In this document: positions 38,292 to 47,994 of the stretch, one piece after another | Layout: the number at the start of each line of letters is the position of its first letter | How positions within the stretch are numbered: the stretch's first letter is position 1 | Source of the DNA: Oleispira sp963933055 | GTDB taxonomy: Bacteria > Pseudomonadota > Gammaproteobacteria > Pseudomonadales > Oceanobacteraceae | DNA length: 64,000 nucleotides | Reading direction: 5' to 3' | Assembly: GCA_963933055.1 (NCBI GenBank) | Contig: CAWVSY010000001.1 | Span: 1 to 64,000, forward strand | Notes under the pieces: generated by a model | Told to the model about the DNA's origin: nothing | Database searches by the model: none | The model's input: only the letters and a program-made list of their open reading frames with translations | Position numbers and translations under genes: made by a program

Positions 38292-39539
38292 TTAGGTCTT
38301 GGCTTTTTCTAAAAGAAAACTCTGCTCAACCAAAGCCAACTGCAACAATAATTCATTATGCGCACTTTCTTGTTGGTATTTTTCCTCAAACAGCCCCGCC
38401 GCTACCTTCTTCTGACGACTGTTTACTTTTTGCAAACCTACCAATGCCGCATCTAAATCAGAAAGGTTTAACTGAAAGCCTGCGTTTAGAGCCTCGACTC
38501 GTTTCGCCATTAAAAATTGCTCGATATTCAAAGGGAATAAACCCACAGGAATCCCTGCTTTCATGAATAAAGAGACAGAGTTAATACCGCCGTTCAGAAT
38601 CGCAAACGTAGACTTCTCCAATACCTCATGCATATTCACAGGTTTATCGACATACAATATATGCCTCGCTTGATGCGCATTAATAATAGAATCTGGAATC
38701 CCATCAACCAATACAATCGCACTGCACTCAATCGCTTGTAATGTTTTCAACAATACAGGGGTTTCTGCTGAACCTTTAACATGACAATAAATTTTAGGGC
38801 CTTTAAAATGCGGAAAAAAAGCAGGCTCTGAAAACTCTGGCACCGCCGCGCCAACATAAGACGTTTTAAAGCGTTGGTCCGCACTGCGATAGCCATAATG
38901 ATCCAGCTCTGAATAAGTCTGAAAAATACACTTATCTAAATCTGAAAATAAATCGGCCAGATTATCAATACGCGCAATCGAAAACTCAATACATACCTTA
39001 TTAATGACCTTCACCACATCGTCCTCATAAAGAACAATATCACTCTTGGCTAAATCACCCGCAAAGAAAACACCGGCAGGACGATTATCATCCGGCACAG
39101 AAAAAGGCATTCCCACAGCTACCTTCACGACCGATCGTCCAGAAAACGACAAGCCTCTTGCGGCTAATAGCGCCGTTGGCGCATGGTCGCACAATAATAA
39201 ATCTGGCTGAATAAAATCAAAAAGCGCCTGCCAAGCACATACCAAACCCGACAAAGCATCGCTATGGTGATAACCACATCGACGTAATAAATCCGCATAA
39301 CTTCTAGGAGCCTGCTTCTCTAGACCTAACTCAGCACTCGAATCAGCATAAGGTGCCTGTAATACCCGCACTTTCACACCGGCAAAAAGACGCTTTAACT
39401 TTGTTACATCGCGCCCCGCAATACAAACTTCATGCCCCTTACTTTGATAAAAACGAGCAACCGACTGCAAAGACAATAAATGCTGATAATCCGTTCCAAG
39501 TTCCCAACACAATAGAATACGCGACACAGCCTTCCCCAT
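38292..39539 (-). CDS. UGT-like glycosyltransferase (GT-B fold)
   Basis: 415 residues. The N-terminal acceptor domain begins RILLCWELGTDYQHLLSLQS and the C-terminal nucleotide-sugar domain has FAILNGGINSVSLFMKAGIPVGLFPLNIEQFLMAKRV, which follows the UGT/MGT signature (H-G-G-x-x-S replaced here by N-G-G-I-N-S). The N in place of the signature His suggests altered donor contact. Substrate unknown; such genes may modify lipids, sterols or antibiotics. No linked pathway genes. Confidence 0.75.
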   Translation of the reverse strand: MGKAVSRILLCWELGTDYQHLLSLQSVARFYQSKGHEVCIAGRDVTKLKRLFAGVKVRVLQAPYADSSAELGLEKQAPRSYADLLRRCGYHHSDALSGLVCAWQALFDFIQPDLLLCDHAPTALLAARGLSFSGRSVVKVAVGMPFSVPDDNRPAGVFFAGDLAKSDIVLYEDDVVKVINKVCIEFSIARIDNLADLFSDLDKCIFQTYSELDHYGYRSADQRFKTSYVGAAVPEFSEPAFFPHFKGPKIYCHVKGSAETPVLLKTLQAIECSAIVLVDGIPDSIINAHQARHILYVDKPVNMHEVLEKSTFAILNGGINSVSLFMKAGIPVGLFPLNIEQFLMAKRVEALNAGFQLNLSDLDAALVGLQKVNSRQKKVAAGLFEEKYQQESAHNELLLQLALVEQSFLLEKAKT

Positions 39540-39662
39540 ACGGATGTTATTTTTTATCGTTTTATAATAAGCAAAGGAAGGACGAAAGCAAGAGAATCAG
39601 AACAAGCAGCCGAATGGCTGCCTGTAAAATACATAAAGAACAGAAAAAATAACGCTTAACAA

Positions 39663-39953
39663 TTAATAACAGATAGCGCCTTGTTGAAAATCTTCATCAA
39701 AATCGACCGACCAAGCCACATGATGCTTTTCAATTTCGGTCAATAAACGCTCAGTTCGTAACCCCTGAAACTGCACCGCTAACATGGTGCGATAAGATAA
39801 TATGAGGCTAGCATCATCTAACGCAATCACTTGCTCAGTCGAAAACGCTCCCGTACTGACCAACTCTTTGCGCCAAGAATGGACATCTTTTTCATTAGAA
39901 ATTATATGCTCTACCAACGGTTGAATTAAGCTTGCCTTATCGAGCTGACCCAT
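39663..39953 (-). CDS. Hypothetical protein, 96 residues
   Basis: Small soluble protein (MGQLDKASLIQPLVEHIISN at the start, FDEDFQQGAICY at the end), mainly helical, no signal peptide or known motif. It lies between the glycosyltransferase gene and an AraC regulator gene on the same strand. I do not recognise a family. Downstream of its start, 39954-40128 holds AT-rich sequence with no gene. Confidence 0.55.
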   Translation of the reverse strand: MGQLDKASLIQPLVEHIISNEKDVHSWRKELVSTGAFSTEQVIALDDASLILSYRTMLAVQFQGLRTERLLTEIEKHHVAWSVDFDEDFQQGAICY

Positions 39954-40128
39954 AATATATCTCCGAACTTGCTGTTTAAGTCACTTAACATTGTACTTAT
40001 TTCAACCAAAATGCCAGTCAAGAAACGCAAAAGACTGTTGCTTTAAAGTAACATATAAGTAAAAAAACGAACGATTACATTAATAAAAGGAGGTAATTCA
40101 GCAAGACTAAACCGCTAATCAATTGATT

Positions 40129-41151
40129 TTAAAGCTGTTTCTTTTGATTACGATATTCAATGGGCGTAATGCCTGTCCAGCGTTTAAAAGCCCGATAAAA
40201 CGTACTTGGCTCAGAAAAACCGGTTAAATAAACTATTTCATCAATACTTTCTGAAGTATTTGCCAATAAACGCTTTGCCAAATTACAGCGATAATCGGCC
40301 AATAGCTGATTAAAGTTCGTATTCGCCTCCGCCAACCGTGTTCTCAACGTGCGTGGTTTAATATCCAATTTGGCGGCTACTTGCTCTAGATTAACTTGGC
40401 CCGTTTCTAAAATTTCACCAATAATTCGATTCACTCGCGCCACCACATCTTGGCGTTCAAGTTTAGCAACGTGCTCACTGGCTAATTTTTCATGCAACTG
40501 CAGCAGCTCAGGCTCTGCATGCAAAGAAGGTATGTCTAGAATATCTGCATCAAAAAACAAACGATTATCAGGTTGATCAAAAGCGATTTCACAGCCATAG
40601 AGACGCTTATGCTCAGACGTATCGACACTTGAAGAATGAGCAAAATGAACGCGATTAAGTTTGAATTCACCATCAGTGACATAACTGAAAAACTTAAGCA
40701 AACCAAAAGCGACCGCTTCTGACAGATGGCGTAAATCTTTTACTTTCACACTCGAAGAAGATATTTCAATCGACGCTTCACCTTCAACCATCTCGAAGGT
40801 TGCTAACGTCGCATCACTCAGCAGGCGCTGATAGTTTAATGATCGCGTCAAGCCATCACCGAAGGTCGGGCTGCTTAAAAACAAATATTGTAAAACCTGC
40901 CCTTTATATACGGGCATCTTTTCAGCAATGTGCAACCCTATATTAGAATCACCACTCACCTCTTCCAACACTTGCCAAAACAAATTTTGCGCATCATGCG
41001 GAGTTCGAGCATTACGATCTTCTAATAATTCAGTCTTCACACCACAGCGTTCAAAAATCAAAGGGATATTAAGGCCCAGCTCCAGCATCGCCCGATGAGC
41101 CAACTGCAATAAAATTCCCGAGTCTTTAAGTTCCGTAATTCTGGCTGACAT
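40129..41151 (-). CDS. AraC-family transcriptional regulator
   Basis: 340 residues: an N-terminal ligand-binding region of the Arabinose_bd type (LAHRAMLELGLNIPLIFERC, then PVYKGQVLQYLFLSSPTFGDGL), and a C-terminal AraC HTH pair ending IDEIVYLTGFSEPSTFYRAFKRWTGITPIEYR. This architecture is common in regulators of fatty acid, sterol and polyhydroxyalkanoate genes. It is divergent from a MaoC-like gene, its likely target (inference from position). Confidence 0.92.
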   Translation of the reverse strand: MSARITELKDSGILLQLAHRAMLELGLNIPLIFERCGVKTELLEDRNARTPHDAQNLFWQVLEEVSGDSNIGLHIAEKMPVYKGQVLQYLFLSSPTFGDGLTRSLNYQRLLSDATLATFEMVEGEASIEISSSSVKVKDLRHLSEAVAFGLLKFFSYVTDGEFKLNRVHFAHSSSVDTSEHKRLYGCEIAFDQPDNRLFFDADILDIPSLHAEPELLQLHEKLASEHVAKLERQDVVARVNRIIGEILETGQVNLEQVAAKLDIKPRTLRTRLAEANTNFNQLLADYRCNLAKRLLANTSESIDEIVYLTGFSEPSTFYRAFKRWTGITPIEYRNQKKQL

Positions 41152-41325
41152 ACACTTTAATTATTATTTGAATAGGCTTTGAATTCTGACAGAACAGAGG
41201 TGGACTGCAAGCATTGATTGACCAAACTGACGTATCCATCAGCGGCAGAAGCCAATGGTCTTACGTTCAAGGCGTTTAGACTAAGCCGTATTAATTATAA
41301 AAATCACCACAGTTACGGGTATCAC

Positions 41326-42237
41326 ATGAACCAATCAATACGACTTCAGTTGAATGAAACACCCAGTAGGTTAAGTTTATACCGCCGCGCCTTATTTGCT
41401 AAAGACCTAAAAGGAGAAACCAAGCTCCCAACGACCCGCATCACCCTAGCAAACGTTAAAGCCAACATTAAAAAAGTAACTCAATATCGTGATGTATGCG
41501 GCTTCAAACACGATAATAATCAACTTCCAGTAACATTCCCCCATGTTTTAGCCTTCCCTTTGCATCTCGAATTAATGCTCTCAAAAGACTTTCCTTTTGC
41601 ACTTATGGGAATGGTTCATACGCGCAATGAAATCAGCCAGCATCGCGCCATCAACGCCTTTGAGTCAATGGATGTAAGTTGCTTTTTTGATACTATCCGC
41701 ACAACCCCTAAAGGCTATGAAGTCGACATCAAAACTGAAATACACATTACCGGAGAGCTGGTTTGGGAAAGCATCAGTACCAACCTTGCTCCTAGAAAAA
41801 CCAACATAGCAACGACAGCAGAAAGCCATAACAAGCCTGAAACGAAAGATCTACCATACAAAGAGTTCTGGAACTTATCATCCGACCTTGGTCGCCGTTA
41901 CGCCCTTATTTCAGGAGACGCCAACCCCATTCACTTGTTTTCGTTAAGCGCTAAAGTATTTGGCTTCAAAGGCCATATCGCTCATGGCATGTGGACAAAA
42001 GCGAGAGTCGTCGCGGCGCTGTACCACAAGCTGAATAGCGAATCTTGTAAAATTGTTGTTGATTTTAAATTGCCTATTTTTCTACCGGCAACCATTCAAC
42101 TAACGTATCAACCTGATGAACTACTCACCTCCAAACCCAAACAATCTGATAAGCGCATTGATTTCGAAATTAAAGACAAAGCTGGAGTAAAGCCTCATAT
42201 GAAAGGCGTTATACAATCGCTGTCACAGATAACATAG
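41326..42237 (+). CDS. MaoC-like acyl dehydratase
   Basis: 303 residues from the ATG at 41326. The C-terminal hotdog domain has LISGDANPIHLFSLSAKVFG followed by IAHGMWTKAR, which carries the hydratase Asp and His. The N-terminal half (SRLSLYRRALF to FPHVLAFPLHLELML) is a second, degenerate hotdog repeat. Enzymes of this type hydrate enoyl-CoA. The open frame begins at a TTG at 41218, right after a stop, but nothing supports translation there. It is divergent from the AraC regulator and has no close partner downstream. Confidence 0.82.
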   Translation: MNQSIRLQLNETPSRLSLYRRALFAKDLKGETKLPTTRITLANVKANIKKVTQYRDVCGFKHDNNQLPVTFPHVLAFPLHLELMLSKDFPFALMGMVHTRNEISQHRAINAFESMDVSCFFDTIRTTPKGYEVDIKTEIHITGELVWESISTNLAPRKTNIATTAESHNKPETKDLPYKEFWNLSSDLGRRYALISGDANPIHLFSLSAKVFGFKGHIAHGMWTKARVVAALYHKLNSESCKIVVDFKLPIFLPATIQLTYQPDELLTSKPKQSDKRIDFEIKDKAGVKPHMKGVIQSLSQIT

Positions 42238-42368
42238 TTAAAGATTATGTAAAAGGCAGCCAGCTCGCTTTATATTTTAGCCACTGCACTTTTAAGGACT
42301 AGGACAAGGCGGTCATTTCTGGTTAAATATGGCAAAAAAATAATATATAAAAACTGGACGACTCACCT

Positions 42369-43121
42369 ATGCTCACAAGCACCTTAACTGCAAGAACCAA
42401 GAATCGACATCGTGCTGCTCGGCTATCAAGCATTCTACTTCTAATGGCTACGTGTGCATCAAGCTATGCCGAAGGTGGATTCGTTGGTGTATACAGTGGA
42501 ACGGCCCTTTCAAACAGCGCCGATAAAACCAGTAACTCGTTCAAAATTTTAACGGGGGCTCACATCACTTCTGAATTATCACTAGAATTCGGCTATGTAA
42601 ACATGGGGAAAACCCACTACAACGACCCCAAAGCGATCAATCAAGAAAAGACCAATTCTAAGAGTATTTCTTTCAGCAACGCCAATCACGGCAGCATTGC
42701 TTTAGGTCAACCTGGTGAAGCAACACCACAGACCGACGCACCAAGTACCTATGAAAATAAATCCAGCTCAACCTTCACTGGGGTCAGCGATTTCACCCCT
42801 CAAGGCGCGCTCATCAACTTCAGCTATAAATTCCCGCTGGTTGATAACCGTTTAGATTTTTTCTTGAAAACAGGTTTTTTTGCTTGGGAAGCAAAATACA
42901 AAACCATTGAAATTACCGCTAGCCAGACAGGCATTGATCGAGTCAAAAATAAAGAACGCGAAACGTCCGCAGTCAATACCATTTCAGGCGCAGGCTTCCT
43001 TTATTCTCCGATACCCGAACTGTCTTTTAGAGCCGAAATTGAAAGCACGGCCATCAGCAGCGGTGCAATGAAAAGAGTACGTATGCAAAACCTGACCATT
43101 GGAGCCAATTGGGAGTTTTAA
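42369..43121 (+). CDS. Outer membrane beta-barrel protein (OmpA-like fold)
   Basis: 250 residues with a signal peptide (basic N-terminus, then LSSILLLMATCASSYA) and alternating strands such as GGFVGVYSGTAL, LSLEFGYVNMGKTHY and FLKTGFFAWEAKY. It ends in LTIGANWEF, a C-terminal aromatic signal for BAM insertion. The central part (about 85-125) is Ser/Asn/Thr-rich, probably a surface loop. Similar to small 8-stranded barrels; function unknown. Confidence 0.78.
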   Translation: MLTSTLTARTKNRHRAARLSSILLLMATCASSYAEGGFVGVYSGTALSNSADKTSNSFKILTGAHITSELSLEFGYVNMGKTHYNDPKAINQEKTNSKSISFSNANHGSIALGQPGEATPQTDAPSTYENKSSSTFTGVSDFTPQGALINFSYKFPLVDNRLDFFLKTGFFAWEAKYKTIEITASQTGIDRVKNKERETSAVNTISGAGFLYSPIPELSFRAEIESTAISSGAMKRVRMQNLTIGANWEF

Positions 43122-43137
43122 TAAAGCCATAAAGGAA

Positions 43138-45516
43138 TTACGTGAGCTGCTCAATCAACTCGCGTAATTCTTGCAGGTGCAAAGGCTTACTTAAATGCCC
43201 ATCCATGCCTGCTTCTAAACACTGCTCTCGATGCTCTTCTAAGGTATGCGCAGTTAATGCAATGATTCGGCACATTTTATCAGCTTGCCCATATTGCCAT
43301 TGACGAATTTGCTTAGTTGCCTCAAATCCATTCATTCTCGGCATTTCACAATCCATCAAAATAAGATCAATATCCGTTCCAGAACGAACAATATCAATCG
43401 CCTCTTTGCCGCTTGTCGCCTCGATAACCGTATGCCCTAATTTATTCAGCATCGCATTCAAAACTCGGCGGTTAATTTCGTTATCATCAACCCCCAAAAT
43501 AACCAAATGCTTAGGCAATGCACTGAACTGCGATACCAGTTTTGTTGGCTTTTTATCAGCGGATAAAAATAATGGCGAAGGCTTTTCGTCAGACATCTGG
43601 CTCTTAACAACCTCAGTCATTGCCATTGGAATATGTACCGTAAAACAACAAAACTTATTAGGCTCACTTTCAACCGAAATTCGTCCCGACATCAAGCTGG
43701 TTAATTGTTCACAAATAGCCAGCCCCAAACCATTGCCGCCAAAATCCTGAAACACCGCCGCACTGGCTTGACGAAAATGCAGAAAAATTTCTTCCTGTTG
43801 CAACTTCGTCATGCCAATACCATCATCCCAAACTTTTAATTCTAATTCCTTTTCTGCGCTATACGCCAAGCTAACAACAACACGCCCACCTTTAGAAAAC
43901 TTAATGGCATTATTCAATAGATTAAGCAGAATTTGGCGAAAGCGTTTACTATCGGCACAAAATACTTTTGGCATGCCTTGCTCATACTGAAAACGAACAT
44001 CAACACTATTATCTTCTGCCAAGCGCGTAAATAACTCAGCTGACTGCTGACACAGCTCAACCAAATCAAAGTCTTTCTCTACAAGCTCAATATGCCCACT
44101 AGCCAAACTCTCATAATCCAAAATATCTGTTACCAGCTCGACTAAATGCGTTCCCGATGACGATAAATTACGCACATAACCATACTGTGTAGGGTTTAGC
44201 GGAGTTTCTTTAAGTAAATCCGTCATACCAATAATGCCATTCAACGGCGTACGAATTTCATGACTAAATTGAGCAACCCAGTCTCTTACCGAGTTGGGGA
44301 TTAATCGAGTTGAAGAATGAAAACCCAACGTTTTCTGCCCTTGCTTTGTGCGTTCAATAAGCACACTCGTCAAAATAATCGCCTGCAATACAATGCTATA
44401 GCCAAGCACATAAACCACAAATTGGTTGGTTGGCAATAACGCAAGTTTGTGCAATACATAAATGCATACCGCGATAGCAGCAATACTGTAACTAGCAAAA
44501 TAAAGTGACGCATACTGAGCTTTTTCTCGGCAACTCAAATAACACAAATACACCAAATAGAAGGCAACGGCTAAACCCAAGGTAGAACAGAAATAACTAG
44601 ACCAGTTAACAGGAAGGGTCCATAGCAACAACATGCCAATAATGGCCGACACATTAAACAAATAATACAGGCCTTTAATATCAGAAAACCCTTCTGTTTT
44701 TAACGCTAAAAAACGCCACGTAAATACATTCGCCATAAACGCGACTAAATAACTAAAAAACAAGCTCGCGACATAATTAAACTGAGGATCAACCGGCCAT
44801 AAATATTCAAAATTAAGACCTAAGTGATTCGCATACATCAAGGCAAAGACAATAAGATCAACCGCCAATAGCAAATACAAAGAATCATTACGGAATAAAT
44901 ACCAGCCCAAATTAAATACGATGAACATCAACAAAATACCGAAATACAAACCCTGCCTCATATTCTCAGCAATGACCGACTGCCAAAAGTGCTCGACAGT
45001 ATGCAACTGCAAAGGCACCAAAACCCCAACATTAGACTCTGCCCGCAGGTAAACTTGAACGCTCTGTTTTTTTTCTAAAGTAATGGGAATTGCAAAATTA
45101 CGAGAGATCACCGGACGATCAAGAAAAGGCAGCGAATTACCTAACTGCCAAGCTTTTACCCGGCGATTAGGCGATTGAACATAAATTGATACATTGTGCA
45201 GACCAGGGTTAGACACCTCTAACAAGTATTCTTTACTCTGCGATTCAACATTTTTTAAATTGAATCGAATCCACGCGCCACTGGATATTACACCCAAATT
45301 AAGCGGATATTGTGGTGATGATTGCCAGCGCGAACTGTCCAACCCCAATACACGCTCGTACTCATACAGCATGTTATTTTCCAATACATACTCTACATTC
45401 TTAATAGCAATCGACGCTTGCTTGGAAATGACATTATCTAATGAATTGGGCAAAGCCAATGACAATTCACTTATGAGTAACAAATTAAACAATACAAGCC
45501 AGCGGTATAAATACAC
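43138..45516 (-). CDS. 7TM hybrid sensor histidine kinase/response regulator
   Basis: 792 residues: signal peptide, an extracytoplasmic 7TMR-DISM carbohydrate-binding-like domain (about 35-180, with GAWIRFNLKN), a seven-helix membrane domain (about 185-385), HisKA with FSHEIRTPLNGIIGMT, HATPase (NLLNNAIKFSKGG, GNGLGLAI), and a C-terminal receiver with the phospho-acceptor Asp in DLILMDCEMPRMNG. No output domain follows, so signal likely passes on through a phosphotransfer protein encoded elsewhere. Convergent with the beta-barrel gene, 16 bp apart. Confidence 0.95.
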   Translation of the reverse strand: MYLYRWLVLFNLLLISELSLALPNSLDNVISKQASIAIKNVEYVLENNMLYEYERVLGLDSSRWQSSPQYPLNLGVISSGAWIRFNLKNVESQSKEYLLEVSNPGLHNVSIYVQSPNRRVKAWQLGNSLPFLDRPVISRNFAIPITLEKKQSVQVYLRAESNVGVLVPLQLHTVEHFWQSVIAENMRQGLYFGILLMFIVFNLGWYLFRNDSLYLLLAVDLIVFALMYANHLGLNFEYLWPVDPQFNYVASLFFSYLVAFMANVFTWRFLALKTEGFSDIKGLYYLFNVSAIIGMLLLWTLPVNWSSYFCSTLGLAVAFYLVYLCYLSCREKAQYASLYFASYSIAAIAVCIYVLHKLALLPTNQFVVYVLGYSIVLQAIILTSVLIERTKQGQKTLGFHSSTRLIPNSVRDWVAQFSHEIRTPLNGIIGMTDLLKETPLNPTQYGYVRNLSSSGTHLVELVTDILDYESLASGHIELVEKDFDLVELCQQSAELFTRLAEDNSVDVRFQYEQGMPKVFCADSKRFRQILLNLLNNAIKFSKGGRVVVSLAYSAEKELELKVWDDGIGMTKLQQEEIFLHFRQASAAVFQDFGGNGLGLAICEQLTSLMSGRISVESEPNKFCCFTVHIPMAMTEVVKSQMSDEKPSPLFLSADKKPTKLVSQFSALPKHLVILGVDDNEINRRVLNAMLNKLGHTVIEATSGKEAIDIVRSGTDIDLILMDCEMPRMNGFEATKQIRQWQYGQADKMCRIIALTAHTLEEHREQCLEAGMDGHLSKPLHLQELRELIEQLT

Positions 45517-45720
45517 AATAATTCCTCTGTGTAACGCTTCTAAAAATGCGTTACTACAAGTAACAAATAAAAAGTAAAAGGTTACACAATTGACAATACA
45601 TAGCCATGAAGTTTAACACCATCGTGACAAAACAAGGCTTGAAAATACATCGGCGCAATGGCATTGTTTTTGCTTATTTAATGAACTGCTAAAAATAATA
45701 ATATAAACCGGTCATAACTT

Positions 45721-46779
45721 ATGATTCAAAGCTCACTATCTGTTGCCCTTATTCGACCTCTAATCGAAACTGCGGGTAAGCATGGCTTAAGCAATGAAAA
45801 CCCGGAAGCCCTGGATTCTCGTTTACTAAAAATTTTAAAAGATCCAGATGCTCGCATCAGTTTAAATGACGCAGATGCCCTAGTGAACAAACTAATCCGC
45901 AATAGTAATCAAAGCGGATTATGCGTTCTATCGAGCCAAAAAGCCGTCTCTCATAGTAGCTGCCAGCTCCAACATTTATTTCTATGTTCAAATACACTGC
46001 GCGAAGCCCTGTATTATCTAGAAAAATTCTCAACACTGCTCTGCGATGGTTTAGAGGTCAATATCACACGCACGCGTGATAATATTATTAAAATAAAGCT
46101 GCCAATTCATGACCAACACTTCTTATCGCAAGAACGTCACCGCAGCGAGCTACTGGTCGGATTACTATTAAGCTGGTTAAAGCAACTGTGCGGCAATGAC
46201 ATGGAAATTACCGGAATACACTTACCGTTTCCACAACCCAGCTATACCAGCGAATACTCACAAAACTGGAAATCTCAAGTCTATTTCAATACCGGTGAAT
46301 TCTCTATTCAATTCCAAGCTCGGTTTTTAGATCAAGGATTACACAATACCAACCCTCATATCCTAAACATGATTAAACGGGATGTTGAAGAACAGTTTAA
46401 AAAACTGACCCGCTCTGGATCACTAGCCGATCGTATTAGACGCGCCTTAGATCAAGACAAAATCAGCCTTAAGGCCAACCAACAAGTTGTTGCCGAGCAC
46501 TTTCACATCAGTGCACGCACCCTGAACCGCCACCTTCAAAAAGAACATACCTCACTCAAGCAAGTCATCACCGAATGCCGCGTACACAAAGCAAAACAGC
46601 TGCTACAAGATACGGATTTGAGTATTGAACACATTGCATTGCAGCTAGGACTCTCAGGCAGACGCACTCTCGATAGAATTTTTATCAAGCAAACCAACGA
46701 TAGCCCCGCTCAATTTCGCAGCAAGCAAAAAAACACACCCATAACCGAGCATCACCAACTGCAAGCTGTGGGCAGCTAA
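45721..46779 (+). CDS. AraC-family transcriptional regulator
   Basis: 352 residues with the Arabinose_bd-like N-terminal domain (AVSHSSCQLQHLFLCSNTLREAL) and a C-terminal AraC domain (VVAEHFHISARTLNRHLQKE, IEHIALQLGLSGRRTLDRIF). It shares architecture with the regulator at 40129. Target genes are unknown. The divergent 204-bp region upstream, shared with the hybrid kinase gene, has no further gene. Confidence 0.9.
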   Translation: MIQSSLSVALIRPLIETAGKHGLSNENPEALDSRLLKILKDPDARISLNDADALVNKLIRNSNQSGLCVLSSQKAVSHSSCQLQHLFLCSNTLREALYYLEKFSTLLCDGLEVNITRTRDNIIKIKLPIHDQHFLSQERHRSELLVGLLLSWLKQLCGNDMEITGIHLPFPQPSYTSEYSQNWKSQVYFNTGEFSIQFQARFLDQGLHNTNPHILNMIKRDVEEQFKKLTRSGSLADRIRRALDQDKISLKANQQVVAEHFHISARTLNRHLQKEHTSLKQVITECRVHKAKQLLQDTDLSIEHIALQLGLSGRRTLDRIFIKQTNDSPAQFRSKQKNTPITEHHQLQAVGS

Positions 46780-46814
46780 AGCTCAAATTAGAACTAAGTT
46801 GAAGCTAGATCAGG

Positions 46815-47366
46815 TTAAGCCAAGCCTAAAAGTCGAACTTTCATTACTGATGCAACCGTGATTGCATCAGTAATCTCTCCCGACATCACCTGCTGAAAAA
46901 CTTCTTCGAAGGGTAAACGCTTAACGGTAATATCCTCCGTCTCCTCTAAGCACATGTCACCCGCCAACAAGCCCGTAGCAACGAAACTAAAGCCTTGCTC
47001 TTGAGTAATGGAGTTACTCAAATGCATACTCAGAATCAACTGCCAATGCTCAGCACTGAATCCCGTCTCTTCCTTAAGCTCACGTTGCGCGCACAATAAA
47101 ATAGGTTCACCTTCTGGAGCACCTCCCATCGGCAATTCCCAATGATATTCTTGCAAAGGATAACGAAATTGGCCCACCAGCAAGGTATCGCCATTATCAA
47201 AAAGAGGCACAATCGCAGCCGCGCGATTTTTAAAACGAACAGTGCCATAAATCCCAGGATTGCCCGCGGGATTAACGACCTGATGCTCTTCAATACAAAT
47301 CCAAGGATTATCATACTTCACCTCTTTCGAGAGGGTCTGCCATGGGTTTTTAGCACTCACAATCAA
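46815..47366 (-). CDS. NUDIX hydrolase (ADP-ribose pyrophosphatase-like)
   Basis: 183 residues with the Nudix box GAPEGEPILLCAQRELKEETGF (G-x5-E-x7-R-E-x2-E-E-x-G) and the N-terminal W-x-C-I-E-E strand typical of ADP-sugar hydrolases (NPWICIEEHQVVNPAG). It would cleave a nucleoside diphosphate linked to another moiety, possibly ADP-ribose. Its start overlaps the end of the rhombosortase gene by 17 bp, so it is the last gene of that unit. Confidence 0.9.
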   Translation of the reverse strand: MIVSAKNPWQTLSKEVKYDNPWICIEEHQVVNPAGNPGIYGTVRFKNRAAAIVPLFDNGDTLLVGQFRYPLQEYHWELPMGGAPEGEPILLCAQRELKEETGFSAEHWQLILSMHLSNSITQEQGFSFVATGLLAGDMCLEETEDITVKRLPFEEVFQQVMSGEITDAITVASVMKVRLLGLA

Positions 47367-47943
47367 TACTCTTTTTGGCGAAAAAATGCTGTTTAAGCAA
47401 CCACAACATAAGAAAGATCAAGCCCGCAAACCAACCGAATAGATGTGAACGCGCTTCAACTCGCCCACCAATGGTATCTGCAAGCGCCATATCATCATAA
47501 AAGCCGGATTGCTCCCACAGAATTTTAATGGTGACTGCCACAAGAAAAACCAAAGCGATTTTACGACTATAAAATTTAGATACGAAAGGGGAAACAACTA
47601 ACAGACCGTGCAAGACACCCGATAAACCGACATAACTTGATAAATGATCGGCAAAAAAGTACAGACCAAGACCCACAACCAAAACACACCACAGAAGCAA
47701 ACAGACTCCTGTGAGATTATTGAGTGATTCACCCGAGATATAAGCGACAAGGAAAACGGCTAATAGATTACCCACCATATGGGTATAAGAAAGATGTACA
47801 AAATGCGCACTGAACAAGCGCCAAATCTCACCTGCATCAATTAACTCACGATCAAACCTCAAATACGCAGAGCTTACAGGCTCAAAAAACGCTAACAAAA
47901 GAACCAAAAAGGCGATGGCTAGGTAAATTCCATATGTGCGCAT
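47350..47943 (-). CDS. rrtA: Rhombosortase, GlyGly-CTERM processing rhomboid protease
   Basis: 197-residue membrane serine protease of the rhomboid fold. It has HFVHLSYTHMVGNLLAVFLV, the nucleophile Ser108 in YVGLSGVLHG and the catalytic His167 in RSHLFGWFAGL. The short length and lack of an N-terminal domain fit rhombosortase rather than GlpG. Rhombosortases cleave the C-terminal GlyGly-CTERM tag of secreted proteins. Directly upstream, 51 bp away, is a protease carrying such a tag, which makes the pair self-explanatory. Confidence 0.9.
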   Translation of the reverse strand: MRTYGIYLAIAFLVLLLAFFEPVSSAYLRFDRELIDAGEIWRLFSAHFVHLSYTHMVGNLLAVFLVAYISGESLNNLTGVCLLLWCVLVVGLGLYFFADHLSSYVGLSGVLHGLLVVSPFVSKFYSRKIALVFLVAVTIKILWEQSGFYDDMALADTIGGRVEARSHLFGWFAGLIFLMLWLLKQHFFAKKSIDCEC

Positions 47944-47994
47944 CCCGCGCTCCTAAAAAATAAAATGTATTATAGGGCAAGTCCTATCAAGCGC

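Noticed and set aside
40088..40100. Strong Shine-Dalgarno-like AAAGGAGGT on the plus strand
   Set aside because: No ATG, GTG or TTG start at usable distance and no open frame follows; it faces the end of the AraC gene.
41218..41325. TTG-initiated N-terminal extension of the MaoC-like protein
   Set aside because: The frame opens right after a stop, has no ribosome site, and the 36 residues show no likeness to the family, so I start at ATG 41326.
45611..45697. 28-codon frame starting MKFNTIVTKQ before the AraC gene at 45721
   Set aside because: No ribosome site and no recognisable motif; most likely part of the promoter region.
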